Below, piece by piece: positions 32,620 to 43,962 of a stretch of DNA of 64,000 nucleotides. Both the position numbers and the translations under genes were made by a program. The stretch comes from Triticum aestivum. Lineage: Eukaryota > Streptophyta > Magnoliopsida > Poales > Poaceae. The stretch's first letter is position 1, and each line of letters opens with the position of its first letter. Below the pieces are notes generated by a model. It worked only from the letters and a program-made list of their open reading frames with translations, was not told where the DNA came from and did not search any database. The stretch spans positions 225,607,193-225,671,192 of the forward strand of contig NC_057795.1 of NCBI RefSeq assembly GCF_018294505.1, given 5' to 3'.

Positions 32620-35594
32620 ATGTCCAGAGCGGGAGGCAAGTGGATGGCCTCCTCCGTCACGGAGGGGCAGATCCAGAAGCTGCGCGACGCCGGATATTTG
32701 TCCAGCAACATCGCGCACCGGCTCCCCGACGAGGGAGAGCTCATTCCCACCCCCAGGCCCCATGAGAGGGTAGTATTTCTTCCCCATTTCCTCCGCGGAC
32801 TGGGCTTCCCACATCATCCGTTTGTCCGGGGGCTCATGTTCTACTACGGCCAAGATTTCCATGATCTGGCCCCGAATTTCATCCTCAACATCTCGGCGTT
32901 TATCGTCGTGTGCGAGGCCTTCCTCTGCATCCAGCCCCACTTCGGCTTGTGGCTCAAGACCTTCAGTGTCAAGCCGAAGGTTGTGAAGGGCAGCCAAGCG
33001 GAGTGCGGAGGCGCCATGGTGGGCAGGATGTCCCACGTTACCTGGCTGGAGGGCACTTTCGTGGAAACCATTAAGGGGTGGCAATCGGGGTCGTTCTACA
33101 TTACCGAGCCACGTGACCCTGACTGGGCAGCGGCCCCCGAATTCAGACCTGGCATCCCCACACGGCTCACCTCCTGGAAAGAGAGTGGCCGGATCTGAGG
33201 CGATTCGGAGGAGCTGACAAGACTCCAAGCCTGTATCCAAAAGCTGGTGGACAAGAAGCTCAAGCTTGTCAACGTAGTCCAGGTCATCCTCATCCGCCGG
33301 ATTCTCCCGTGCCAACAACGGGGTTTCAACATGTGGGAGTTCGATCCGGCGCAGCACCAAACTCTGAGCGGGCTCTTCGACACTACGTACGAAGATGTCT
33401 GGAAGGTGTTGTTCAAGGGCGCCGAGGCTCCCGCATCTGCTACCGAAGATCGTGGATTCCGCTCGTAGCGTCCGGCTGACGAGGTAAGTGATTTTGCCAC
33501 TTGTTTTGCATAGTTTGACTCTATGCGGGATCTAAACTCCCTTTACCTTTGCCAGGAATGACTAGCGAAGGCCGAACAGACTATCTATCCGGCCCCATTC
33601 CCAGAGGACCCAGTGGACGCCCGCCTAACGGGGCTGCTGGCTCCGGCACCCCACATGGTGCCGGAGAAGAAGGCCAAGAAGAAGGCCACGAGGACTCCGA
33701 AGAGTTCCCGTTTTCAGGTGCTATCGGATGATGAATCCGAGGCCGACTCCTCCCACCAAGGCGAGGAGGAGAAGAAGAAAGCCTCTCCCCTAGCGGGGGG
33801 AGGGAAGAAAAGGAAGGCCTCCCCAACAAGGGAGGCCGAAGGGTCCAAGAAGGGAAAAACTCTTCCCCCGGACTGCTCCGCCAACACTAGTGACGACGAC
33901 GAGGACTGGCCTCCAAGGGCCAAGCCCCTGGCGAGATCGTAAGTATCCGGACTCCCGAATAACTTCAAGGTTTTTCCTTTTCGCCACATAATGTCTTTCT
34001 AATGTCACATACAACCCTGCAGTCCGCCCAAGGATGATCTTCCCGCTTCGTCGAGCGGGTCCTTAGGTGCGTCGGATATGGACTCTCTTCCGACTGCCTC
34101 CACCCCCCGTGCCGCGGATGATGCCGAGGTGGGATCCCAGGAAGGGACCCACCAGGAGGAGGAGGCCCCGGAGGTGTCACAGGACAACCTCCCGGACTTT
34201 GCACTGGACTCGGCCCCGGAACCCACAGTGGCTTCGGAGTCAGGCGGGCGACCCCTTCGCAAGAAGGGCAAGACCGTGACGCCGACTGCCTCCGTCCAAC
34301 CGGAGGTGCCGGATAATTTGCTGGAGGCGCTCAATGGCGCCTCCATCGAAGAGGAACACCGCACTGTTATGAGTGCGGTGATTCAAAAGGTTCAGCTCGC
34401 CAAGAGTGGGCTGACCAAAGCCCGCAGCAGCCTTCTAACAGGCTTTGAGGTAAGAATTTCAATATGTATAAAATGGTACCGCATAGACAGTAGCCCCTGA
34501 TGCTCGGTTCGGTGTTCGGAAAGAAAAGACGGACTGAGGATCTAAAAAGATATACGCAGGAGTCATAATAAATATGTCAATATGGGATTGCAGGCTGCGC
34601 TGCTGACCTCTGCCGCACTGACTGCGGAGGTCAATACGTTGAAGGAAAGCCTCGAGCGGTCCGAGAATGAGCTCGGCCGTGCCAAGAAGCAGCTCGAGGA
34701 CGAGGAAGGTGAGTAACACCTTACTAAAATTGTACCTTACAGAAAAGGATTTTGGTTGGAAAAAGAATGACAAGGATAATGTGGGTATTGCAGGGGCCAC
34801 TAACGAGGTGGCGACCCTGAAAGAGGCGGTGGCCACGGCCGAATGCAATGCGGCCGCGGAGCGCACCGAGCGAGAGAAGCAGGAGGCGCGGGTGGCGGAG
34901 GTACAGCAAGAGCTCTAGGATCTCATGAAAAAACATGAGAGCCTGGAGCGTGACTCGAAGACTCAAGAGTCTGAGCTTGCAATGGCTCTTGAGAGTGCCA
35001 AAGCCGCTAAGGACGAAGCCTACAAGGCCCTCCAGGAGATTGAGGCGGTGAAGAAAATAGCAGCGGGTAAGGCATTTTTCATGCAAAGTAAGCATGTGAG
35101 TGTTAATTACCTGTTGCTTACCAGAATTCGGAGCTCTCCAGGAGCGTTCGCAGATCTTCCTCGCAGCGTGTCCGATGCTGCCGCGTTCTACCGGGCCGAG
35201 AAGGGGAGCTCGACGGAGAAGGTCTTCTGGTCTCAGTATGCTGAGGCCGGACATCCGGTGCCCCTTAGCGACCAGCTGAAGCAGCTGGTCGAGCTCCACA
35301 AGGCGGCCGAACATGCCATGAAGGGCCTCATACTTCGGCTGTGGCCTAAGGAGGCCATGCCTGGGATCTACTTCGGCCTGGTGCGGCGGCTGGTGGATGC
35401 GTGCTCGTGGGTTGAAGTCATCAAGCACTCCGCCTGTATTGAAGGTGCCCGTCGGGCCCTTGCCCGCGCAAAGGTGCACTGGGGGAAGATGGATGCCCAG
35501 AAACTCGTGACGGACCCGCCACCAGAGGGCAAGGAGCATCGCACGCCCGAGATGTATTATAAGAGTGTGCTGAAGGACGCCCGCACTATTGCGG
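32620..35594 (+). pseudogene. Antisense spliced gene of element F (putative gypsy-type transposon domain, PF04195-like)
   Basis: Start ATG at 32620 (MSRAGGKWMASSVTE). Proposed exons with GT-AG borders: 32620-33483, 33556-33938, 34023-34449, 34594-34708, 34794-35066 and 35125-35594 (end open, next donor GT at 35595). Exon 1 has the conserved block LPHFLRGLGFPHHPFVRGLM, HDLAPNFILNISAF and CEAFLCIQPHFGLW, which resembles Pfam's putative gypsy-type transposon domain. Middle exons are Lys/Glu/Asp/Pro-rich and would be disordered and basic. Exons 4-5 form a long coiled coil (TAEVNTLKESLERSE, AMALESAKAAKDEAYKAL). Exon 6 is a conserved helical block (HPVPLSDQLKQLVELHKAAE, YFGLVRRLVDAC). Three stops lie in exons: 33196-33198, 33469-33471 and 34916-34918, each one C-to-T from a sense codon. 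Function unknown. Confidence 0.7.
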
Positions 35595-35639
35595 GTGAGT
35601 GCTCCAAAGATGTAATATTTGAGTAGACTCGCATTTTGT

Positions 35640-36600
35640 TATCCTGTGCGCTGAAAACTTAGTTCATATGCGCTAAGCAACACTTGTTAATTTAAAATAT
35701 TACCTTTTGTGCGGATGTTTATCAAATCTGAGAGATGGCAAGTCGTCGGCTTCAGCCCCCATGCCACGAGTGCTGGGGTGTTCGGGATAAACTTGAGCAC
35801 TCTTGTTCCCATTTTTGGGTCCATCTAGGGAGGCGCTCAACACAGCGAACAAGGCAACCGGACTTATAATGCTTGAACACTCTCACTTAGCCATAGAATT
35901 CTATAATTTTAAATTTCGGCGAAGCCCCTAGTGTTCGGAAGGCCGAATTTGGGGCGCTATCCACGCCTGGGCCGGACAAGATCCGGCTCCTCGCTCTAAG
36001 CGGCATAAGTCTTTAAGGACTGGAAAAAAACCTCTCGAACAGCGACCGGCTCTCGCCTCATCATGACGGTCAGTTTTAGCTTTCTCCACTGAGGCGTTAA
36101 CCCAGCTCAACTGGGGCGCAATCGCAGTGGTTCTCCCAGTGCTACCTTAGCCGATACAACGGAACGTAAGGTACCAAAACATGGGAGCCGGGCAAACCCA
36201 ACTATTGACCCAAGACATGATTCAGAGCCGATGCATATAATGCTATAAGTTCGGGGTGCCGCACTTGTGAAAGTGTTCGGACTTATCACACCATGAAGCG
36301 GGAAACATAAGCCCCTGGTGTGTTTTTAACCATACCAAAGTGTACGGATGCGACATGTCGTAAATGAACATATGTATAAAAAGGAAATGCAATTATAAGC
36401 AAAAAGGTGCTGCATTGTTTTATTCAAGAAGTGCTGCTATGAATGCAGAATGATACAAATAGTGTGATAAGAAAGGTACGGGACTGTTAAACATGCCCCC
36501 CACCATGGGGCCCACGCACGGTGGTGTTGAGTTCTTAGAGGGATCTCAACCAGGGATGAAGAAGCTCGCAGTTTTGATCGGATAAAGAAGAGCCGGCGCA
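35640..36600. other. Element F noncoding region after the antisense gene
   Basis: No gene is visible. It has the 'agcccctagtgttcgg' style of sequence seen throughout F and ends near the unclear junction with G. Confidence 0.5.
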
Positions 36601-37280
36601 AAAAGACCAAAGGAAAGTCAATCTCCGTGGTTGCATTATCCTACAAGGGCACGCGAGTCCCAAGAAGATTCATCGCGGCGGCAGCAGGCAGAGCCAAAAG
36701 ATCAAGTCACATCAATATACAGTAGCAAATACGTCCAACCGGCGTCAAGTCAAAATCGATCTGGCAGGAGACCTCATCGGGAAGTACTACTTTTTCATAA
36801 TAGGGAAATCTGGCCCGTGAAAAAAAAGGAAGGAATTCCACGACCCGAAGAGGGACGTGGGACACGGACTCGGTTTGGCTTCGCTGGCTTAACGTAGGAC
36901 ATGGAATCGGTTTCGCCTCGCTAGCCACCGCACCGGCCTCGTTTCCACCTCTGCCGCACGTCATCACAGTCTTGAGTCGCCGCCTCCATGGCTGGCCTCG
37001 CCTCGCCCTCGCAGAGTCCCTAGGCCCAGCTTGCATCCGCCGTGGTTGACCCGGCCCTTCAAGAGCTAGAAGTGGCCCGCATTAGTACAGGTACCCTTGG
37101 TGCACGAGGTCAGTGGTCACCGGTGAACCAGCCAGAAGCCAGTAGCACCAAGATCGCGTGTGCATGTCTGTTTTACTACCATGACTACCTCAACCAAGGC
37201 ACACGTCTCATCCCCCAAGGAAAAAAGAAAAAAAACCGTGAAGAAGCAATCAGAGTACTCAAAGTTACTGCCTACGGACG

Positions 37281-39030
37281 TAATCAGGTGCATTTGTCTC
37301 CGTTAAATTGCTCTGCGTATTAAATTTTCACTATACAAAATATATGTGGTCTACTCGTGCTATTTTATACTCGCAGATCTATTCAGCTCAAGATTTTTTG
37401 CTGGCATTTTTTATTGCGTCGTTTTCAACGATCTTCCAAGTCGCCGCTTTGCTGGCCCTACAGCCCTAAAACCACCGGCTGCTATCACCAGATCCGCTCG
37501 TTAGTTGGTTCCACTCCGCTACGCTGGAACCATAGCGTTTAAACCGCCTCTGTCAGGGGAACGCCAGCTTCAAGTCCCGAGGGAATCGGTACCGCTGCTA
37601 CTGTGTCCTACAAGATCTAAGGAATAAACCAACGTGACTAGTGCTGGTACTCCATATTGGGCTGATTTTCTTCGGAGATCAGTTTGCATGAAGTACATAC
37701 ATGTGGAAGCCAGCTACGCACTAATGGCCATGCCCACATGCGTCCAAAAAATAAATCAGGTGTTATTTCTCCTATGCATTTTCTTAGTATATTTTAATTA
37801 CTCTGAGCACAACTACTCTGCTCTATGGTATTCTATGCAGGAGAATTATTCATTACAAAGTGGTGTTATACCACGGATGCACGTTCGGCCGTACCGCGCG
37901 GCTTCACGGACAGGCGTGTCATGGTGCGGTTTACATCAACGTGCCGGCTGACTCGCCCGTCCGCGCCGCAGTACAGTGCCACAGACGACTCGCCCGCCCG
38001 CCCTCGCGACCGGTTCACGCGTCCGCATCAGCTTAAAACGAGGAGGACAATTTGCTCGTCCGCACCGGCTTACAACGCCGCGGCCGATTCATCTGTCTAC
38101 TCCTGCCGCCGATTCACCAGTGAGTGCTTTCAGCTTCACCTAGTGATCATCAAGTTCATGGAGGATTGTTTTCGGCCCAAACAAATCAGGTGATATCCAT
38201 CCAAGTTTGTTTTATTAGCACATGTTGTTTTGGTCAAAGAACGAGTTTATCTTTGCCTTGGTCTGCAATATTGTTTATGCAGGGCAATTATTTATGACAA
38301 AAGGTGATATTATACCGCGGCGATGGAAGCATGCCAACATCTTTTGGCACAGGTGGTCATCGTTACTCAACGGACTCCCACACCGGCTTACAACGCCGTG
38401 GCCGTCTCTCGCGACCGCGCCGGCTTACAACGCCGTGACCGTCTCTCGCGACCACGCCTGTTTACAACACGAAGGACAACTTGCTCGTCCGCATCGGTTT
38501 ACAACACCGCGGCCGGACCATCCGACTGCTCGTCTGGCCGGCTCGGCCGTGATTAATTTTAGCATCACTGTGGTGATCATAAACTCCATGGCGGATAATT
38601 TCCGGCCTAACACATCAGGTGATATCTATCTAAAATGTATTTTATTAGTGCATATTATTTTTGTCAAAGAGCAGTTTATCTTTGCCTTGGTCTGCAATAT
38701 TGTATGCAGGACAATTATTCATTATAAATGTGGTTTATACCATGGGTACGAAGCACGCGCTGGCAACGTCCTGCGCGGTGTTCGTCCGTGCCATATTACC
38801 CGGTGAATGGACGCATGCAAGAGGCCGCCTTTACGGCCCGGTTTACATCAGCTTGCCGGGACCGTGCCTGCGTTTGACTCGCCCGTCTGAACCGGTTTAC
38901 AACACCGTGGCCGGTTCATCTGCCCAAGCCACCTCTAATACCGTGGACGACCTGGTCTACATCAACATACCGGGCCGCACTTGTCTGCATGAGCTGTTTA
39001 TTGAGTATGAGCAAGTCATAGCTTGGGTAG
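37281..39030 (+). repeat. Element G: four ~430-470 bp units with intron-like segments
   Basis: Units start at 37281, 37751, 38181 and 38609. Each begins (A)ATCAG|GTG, runs 81-93 nt with T-rich content to ATGCAG| or CGCAG|, then continues G(A/G)xAATTATT or similar. The GT-AG segments are 37288-37376, 37760-37840, 38190-38282 and 38618-38709. The exon-like parts between them are 335-383 nt, GC-rich, with repeated 'cggtttacaac' and 'cgcccgtccgc' words. Only fragments of open frames are found (for example 37825-38193), so coding is doubtful. Confidence 0.65.
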
Positions 39031-39952
39031 CCCGGTTTTTCTTTCAACAAATTGGAGGCGAATTATCATCAACCGCCATCTGCATTGGATGGCTCAATGG
39101 AGAGGCACACGAGTCGCTGCCAATACAGTTTGGTTAAACTTCAAAGAGCCAGTTGGAAGGAACCATTGGCCGAGTTGCTGACACGGCTCATACGGGATGA
39201 TTTATAACCCGCTGTAGTCATCACAACCTTCTGTGGATTCACATCGTGTTATCAACACCAATGATATACAAGTTATGCCGGTTTATATCGCGGTCAAATA
39301 TGGAGAGTTTCAAGCCAACTCCTCGAGTCACCTTGAGACTCGGGGGCTACGATGACATGACTAAGCAAATCTTGCCAGTTTTAGCAAATTTAAAGAACCC
39401 CAGGACGATGGAGGGAAAGATAACCCGGTCCCGGAGGCTACTGTTATTTGAAGGCCGTCAGAAAATTTCCGGCTTAGTAAGTATATGACAGTTACAAAAT
39501 CCCGGCTCAATGAAGAAGTTCCGGATCATCAGAAAGGATTCCGGTTTAAAATCCGGCTCAAGGGAAGTCAGTCTCACTGAAGCTCTCAAGTATCCGGTTT
39601 ATGATCCGGTTCAAGGGAAATATATTCTACCACAAAGCTCTCAAGCGCTCAAATCCGGTTTAAGAATTTTTGGTTCAAAAAGGAATTAACTTCTCGCAAG
39701 TTCGAGTTGACAGGCCATCAGAAAATTTCCGGCTGAAAATGAAGATTCCGGTTTAAGATCCGGTTCAAGGTAAATTTATCTCTCACAACGTTTTGAAACT
39801 TTCACATCCGGTTTAAACTTCCGGTTCAAAAAATTAATCTCTCGCAAGTTTGAGTTCTCAGAAAAATTAAAGGTTGCCAAAGAACTTGCTGCCATGATAC
39901 GCGGTTCAAACATGGGTATCATGCCTTATTGGCTTATCATATTATTGATCAC

Positions 39953-40240
39953 TTGGGGGCTTGGTCATGTCTGAACCGTAGCTACACCTCTTGATCGGCG
40001 CAATGCCACAACATCACTTGGGGGCTTTTTGGTCATGTCCGAACCATAGCAACACCTTTTGATAGGCGAAAGCCACCAGATCACATGGGGACATGGTCAA
40101 GTCTGAACCAGTCATGCCTCTTGATCGGCCTAAGGCCATAGAGTCACTTGGGGGCTTGGTCGAACCCGAACCATTGCCACGCGACTTGATCGGCATAATT
40201 CCACGGTTTTAGTTGGGGACCTGGCTGACTTAAACCATAG
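39953..40240 (+). repeat. Element G: ~65 bp tandem repeat
   Basis: About five degenerate copies of a unit containing cttgggggcttggtc, gaacc(a/g)tagc, and cacctcttgatcggc, spaced near 65 bp. Surrounding sequence at 39480-39900 is a further degenerate run of ccggttcaag / ccggtttaa words. Confidence 0.65.
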
Positions 40241-41236
40241 CTACACCTTATTGGGAGCTTAGTCGTGTTCGACCATGGTAACACCATCTGATTGCCTCAA
40301 TAAAGCCTCTTTTTTCAAATGGTTTTATCATTGCCTTTGCTTCCATATTTTTCATAACTGTTATTTGATTTTTGTTGCGTTTTTAACCGACATTGCTAAT
40401 CCGTTTCAAACTGTCAATTACAAATTGGCGGAACACGGTCAAGTCCTAATCCGGAGACTATCTGCCCGGTTTGATTTTATGTTCCCATCTTATTATGGAG
40501 TAAACCGGTGTTCATTAACCCGGTTTGACTTTCAATTACAAGTTGTCAGTACACGATCAAGTTATAATCCGGAGACTATCAGCCCGGTCTGGTTTCGACT
40601 ATAAGTCGCTAGCATTATATATGGTTAATCCGGTGTTTATCACAACCCGGTACGGTTTATCATAAACCGGCACAATATGGAAGGAGTTATCAGTACTCAA
40701 AATTTGGGTTATTACCTCTACTACAAAAAGTTTGTAAACCAACGATGTGATTCAATGTCACAGGTATGATATATTTCATATTCGATTATTCTTAAGTGCA
40801 GCCTTGGTTATAAACCTGGGTTATATGTTGGGCATTATGACCCGTCCGGCGGTAAACCGCCAGGACACTTTAAACTTGTTGTATGCAGAAACAGGTTGAA
40901 TAAAGCATGATTATAAATTACCGGCGTTTATTAAACCGGCCTAGCTTTAAGACGATAAATCGCCAGTCTATGATGAGAAATTGTCCGGTGTTTATTAAAC
41001 CGGCCTGGCTTTGGACTATAAGTCGTCAGTATATATTTGGATTGCGCCATTGGAATCATGCGCTTATAAATCATTGGATTATATTATTCAAATAGCCAAC
41101 ATGGCTGGATTTTTATTATGGTTATTAATATTATGATTGAGGTTTTCAAAGTCCCTTTAGCGCAATGGATATGAATATGATTTATTCTGCAATGGAAGGA
41201 ATAGTCCCAAGTCGCTGCAGGCTCACGACCCGGCAC

Positions 41237-41776
41237 TTGGGGGCTACATTATTCAAAGTTGAGATTATATCAAATATGCAAGTCTCATGTCGCTGCGAGC
41301 ATGCACCATGACACTTGGGGGCTAATGCAACGTTATTTTTTGCTCATCTTATTGAAGACCCGACTCATCATATCATAATGAGCCTGCCCTTGGGGGCTAC
41401 CAATTGCTCCTGTCAATAGTTGAAGGTACAAAGCTTTTTATTCATTATATTGAAGGGTCCACTGCTCAGTTGGTAAAAGCACAAGGCTCTTAACCTTGTG
41501 GACATGGATTCAAGTCCCATGATGGGGGTTACATCATATGATGTTATTTTCATTGAAGTATATATTAAGTCCTAGCTCAATATTATCTTACTGAGCCGGC
41601 CCTTGGGGGCTACACATCATTGCTCAAATCTACATGATTATACCTACAAAGTCCCTGCTCATTATTGCATAATGACCCGGCCCTTGGGGGCTACACTGGT
41701 TGAAGTTTTTATGAGTATAAGACAATTACAAGTCCCAGGTTGCTGCAAGCATGACAACCCGACACTTGGGGGCTAC
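41237..41776 (+). repeat. Element G: reiterated polypurine-tract-like word TTGGGGGCTA
   Basis: Copies at 41237, 41315, 41390, 41603, 41684 and 41766, with earlier ones near 39343, 39953, 40017 and 40148. The true PPT before the LTR at 42252-42261 is tgggggctaa. The copy at 41315 is followed by TGCAA, so it even mimics the PPT-LTR junction. Confidence 0.75.
41455..41527 (+). pseudogene. tRNA-Lys(CUU)-like sequence inside element G
   Basis: D-arm box gctcagttggtaaaagca (41464-41481), anticodon stem caagg/ccttg perfectly paired around loop ctcttaa (anticodon CTT at 41489-41491), and T-arm atgga-ttcaagt-cccat (one mismatch). These match a plant tRNA-Lys(CTT). The 5' acceptor gggtcca does not pair with the 3' gatgggg, so it is eroded. 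No trailing T-run terminator is obvious within 20 bp. Most likely a captured pseudo-tRNA. Confidence 0.65.
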
Positions 41777-42261
41777 ATAGTATGGAGTATTCAGTTTTTA
41801 CTAGTCACTGGGATGAACAACATGGATTTCTTTAAAAGTGGCAGTATTTATATTGAAGCAAAGTCTTAAGCCACCACTTTGTTCTGCTTAATGACTTGTG
41901 GGCTACAACCCGACAGTCTTTGGCAATGATAAAACTGGCAAGTTTTGCATCTTCAAACCGGTTGAATATCATATGAGTATTTCAAGACCAATATTTCTTA
42001 AACCGGCGCTTTGGAAGCCGACTCAAGTGGATTATTCTTCCCAATATTTTTTCTATAAGAAGCCAACATCAGCAATTTGAGTATGAAGCTGGTTATTGAC
42101 CCGGATTTTCTAGAAGGAGGAAATGACAAAGGACTTAAAGACGATCAGGTGCCGGTCTACAAGAATTCTTAACCCAGAGCACAACCTGCCAAATTTGTTC
42201 TGGTGTTTATTTTGCAGCATAAGTTTACCATGGATAAATCCAAGCTAAACATGGGGGCTAA

Positions 42262-42889
42262 TGTCGGGGATATACCCCGCGGTGTAAACCGGACGGAAGT
42301 TTACCTGGCCGGACTTGGCGGTTTATTTGAGACCCCGCTGAGACCTGGCGGTTCACGACTCATTGGTAATCCGGCAGGCGGGTGCGAGGAGCGACAAGAC
42401 TTGGTGGCCCAACGGGCGGTTCATGAAGGCCGGTTCATACTATGGTGGGCCGGTTTAAGAGCAAAGGCATGAGGAATATTTACCTTACAAGGAGTTAAGA
42501 CCTGGACTTGTATCCGGTTTGCATTAGAGATAGATTAGTCCTAATCCTAATAGGACTCCACATGTAACCCGCCCCTTCAACATATATAAGGAGGGGCAGG
42601 GCTCCCCAAAGAGGGACAAGTTACAAGCAAGAAGAAACAATCTTAGGGCTAGACACAAAGAGGAGAGCCGGTTTACGGCGACTCCCTCGTGATGATAATG
42701 AGACCTAGCCTCAAACAGCATGTAGGGTTTTTACGGGATGATGTTTCCCGGGGCCCGAAGCTGTCTAAATCCCTGTCTTGTGTTGCGTCTCTCGATTCCG
42801 CTCAACCCCTCTCAAGCTACCACATAGATGTGTTGGCCTCGCGACTAAGTTCTCACACTAAGGACATCTGACTTGTTAATTCCACGACA
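42262..42889 (+). repeat. Element G 3' LTR
   Basis: It spans 628 bp, TGTCGGGGATATACC to TTCCACGACA, with a TATA-like catatataag at 42581-42590. The base pairs after it (ggtag, 42890-42894) are the expected target-duplication site, but no matching copy was found at a left border. Confidence 0.8.
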
Positions 42890-42894
42890 GGTAG

Positions 42895-43377
42895 GCTGCG
42901 GAGTGGTGTATAAAAATGCTCGTAATGGAGACCACCTGTGTATTCATTGTAGCCTTTATCCTTCCCTGGCTGTTGCATCGTGAGTTCGGCAGGTCTGCTG
43001 CCGGACAGGGCCTCTGACGAACGGAGTCCTGTGGGTTAAAATAAAAAGGAAAAAGAAAAAAGAAAAAAAGAATGACACACTTGAGAGCCCCTGGTGTGGT
43101 TGAGCCGCAGTCTGGGCTTGTCGTGGTCGTGCCCCTCGCCCCATGCCCATGGTATCTTCAGAGCGTAATGGTGTACGCGAAGGACCTGTTTTGACGTTTT
43201 ACAGGGGCTGGGGTTGGGGCCGCACTGCTATGCGTGCTCGGAACGTGCCAGGTTGTCTTGTTGTAGGTTACTCCGGGCGCGCTTAGCTATGTCCGGCCGC
43301 TTAACGGCCGGACTCGAGAATTGTTTTAAGAGGCTGCATTGTACTTCTGCCCCGAGAGCCGCCGTATGTTCCTCCGT
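42895..43377 (-). other. Element F spacer after protease
   Basis: Minus strand from 43377: RTEEHTAALGAEVQCSLLKQF continues the frame past the protease, then stops. No RT blocks follow. A purine-rich run 'aaaaaggaaaaagaaaa' lies at 43045-43070 on the plus strand. I see no gene. Confidence 0.55.
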
Positions 43378-43962
43378 TCAGAGAGAACATTCAGTGTTTC
43401 CGTTGACCGTGATGACTCCTCGAGGGCCTGGCATCTTGAGCTTGAGGTATGCGTAGTGCGGCACCGCGTTGAACTTTGCAAACGTGGTACGTCCGAGCAG
43501 GGCATGATAGCCGCTGCGGAACGGAACTATGTCGAAGATTAACTCCTCGCTTCGGAAGTTATCCGGGGATCCGAAGACCACTTCCAGTGTGACTGAGCCT
43601 GTACAATTGGCTTCTACACCTGGTATGATGCCTTTAAAGGTCGTCTTGGTAGGTTTAATCCTTGAGGGGTCTATGCCCATTTTGTGCACTATATCCTGAT
43701 AAAGCAGGTTCAGGCTGCTGCCGCCGTCCATCAGGACTCTGGTGAGGTGAAATCCATCGACGATTGGGTCTAGGACCAATGCGGCGAATCCACCATGGCG
43801 GATGCTGGTGGGGTGGTCCCTTCGGTCAAAAGTGATCGGGAAAGAGGACCATGGATTGAACTTCTGGGCAACTGGCTCCATCGCGTATACATCCCTGAGT
43901 GCACGCTTCCGCTCCCTTTTGGGTATGTGCGTTGCGTATATCATGTTCACCGTCCGCACCTA
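43378..43962 (-). pseudogene. Element F protease
   Basis: A 193-codon fragment: YATHIPKRERKRALRDVYA, FDRRDHPTSIRHGGFAALVL, then VLMDGGSSLNLLY with the active-site Asp at about 43726-43728 (DGGSS form usual in this group), and YHALLGRTTFAKFNAVPHY, the flap/C-terminal block. It is in the same frame as the gag C-terminus at 43963, separated by TAG at 43960-43962 where Gln is expected (CAG to TAG). After the ending HTAAL-type block there is no RT. Its substrate would have been the F polyprotein. Confidence 0.8.

Larger units (their letters stand above)
36600..42889 (+). mobile_element. Element G: Tat-like gypsy 3' end with one LTR, 5' part missing
   Basis: An intact LTR (42262-42889) is preceded by PPT-like tgggggctaa and by about 5.6 kb of noncoding, repeat-filled sequence typical of the 3' untranslated region of Tat-lineage elements. 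No 5' LTR, gag or pol of G is found. The left border with F is not resolved and could lie anywhere between 36480 and 37000. The plausible origin is an insertion into F's pol followed by deletion of F's RT-integrase together with G's left part. Confidence 0.6.

Noticed and set aside
32599..33360. 253-codon minus-strand frame
   Set aside because: Antisense shadow of exon 1 of the antisense gene, which has conserved blocks and splice sites on the plus strand.
34724..35539. 271-codon minus-strand frame
   Set aside because: Antisense shadow of exons 5-6; its start lies in the middle of the exon on the other strand.
38222..39137. Frames of 158-194 codons in G
   Set aside because: They run through the intron-like segments and repeat units without common phase; not supported as genes.
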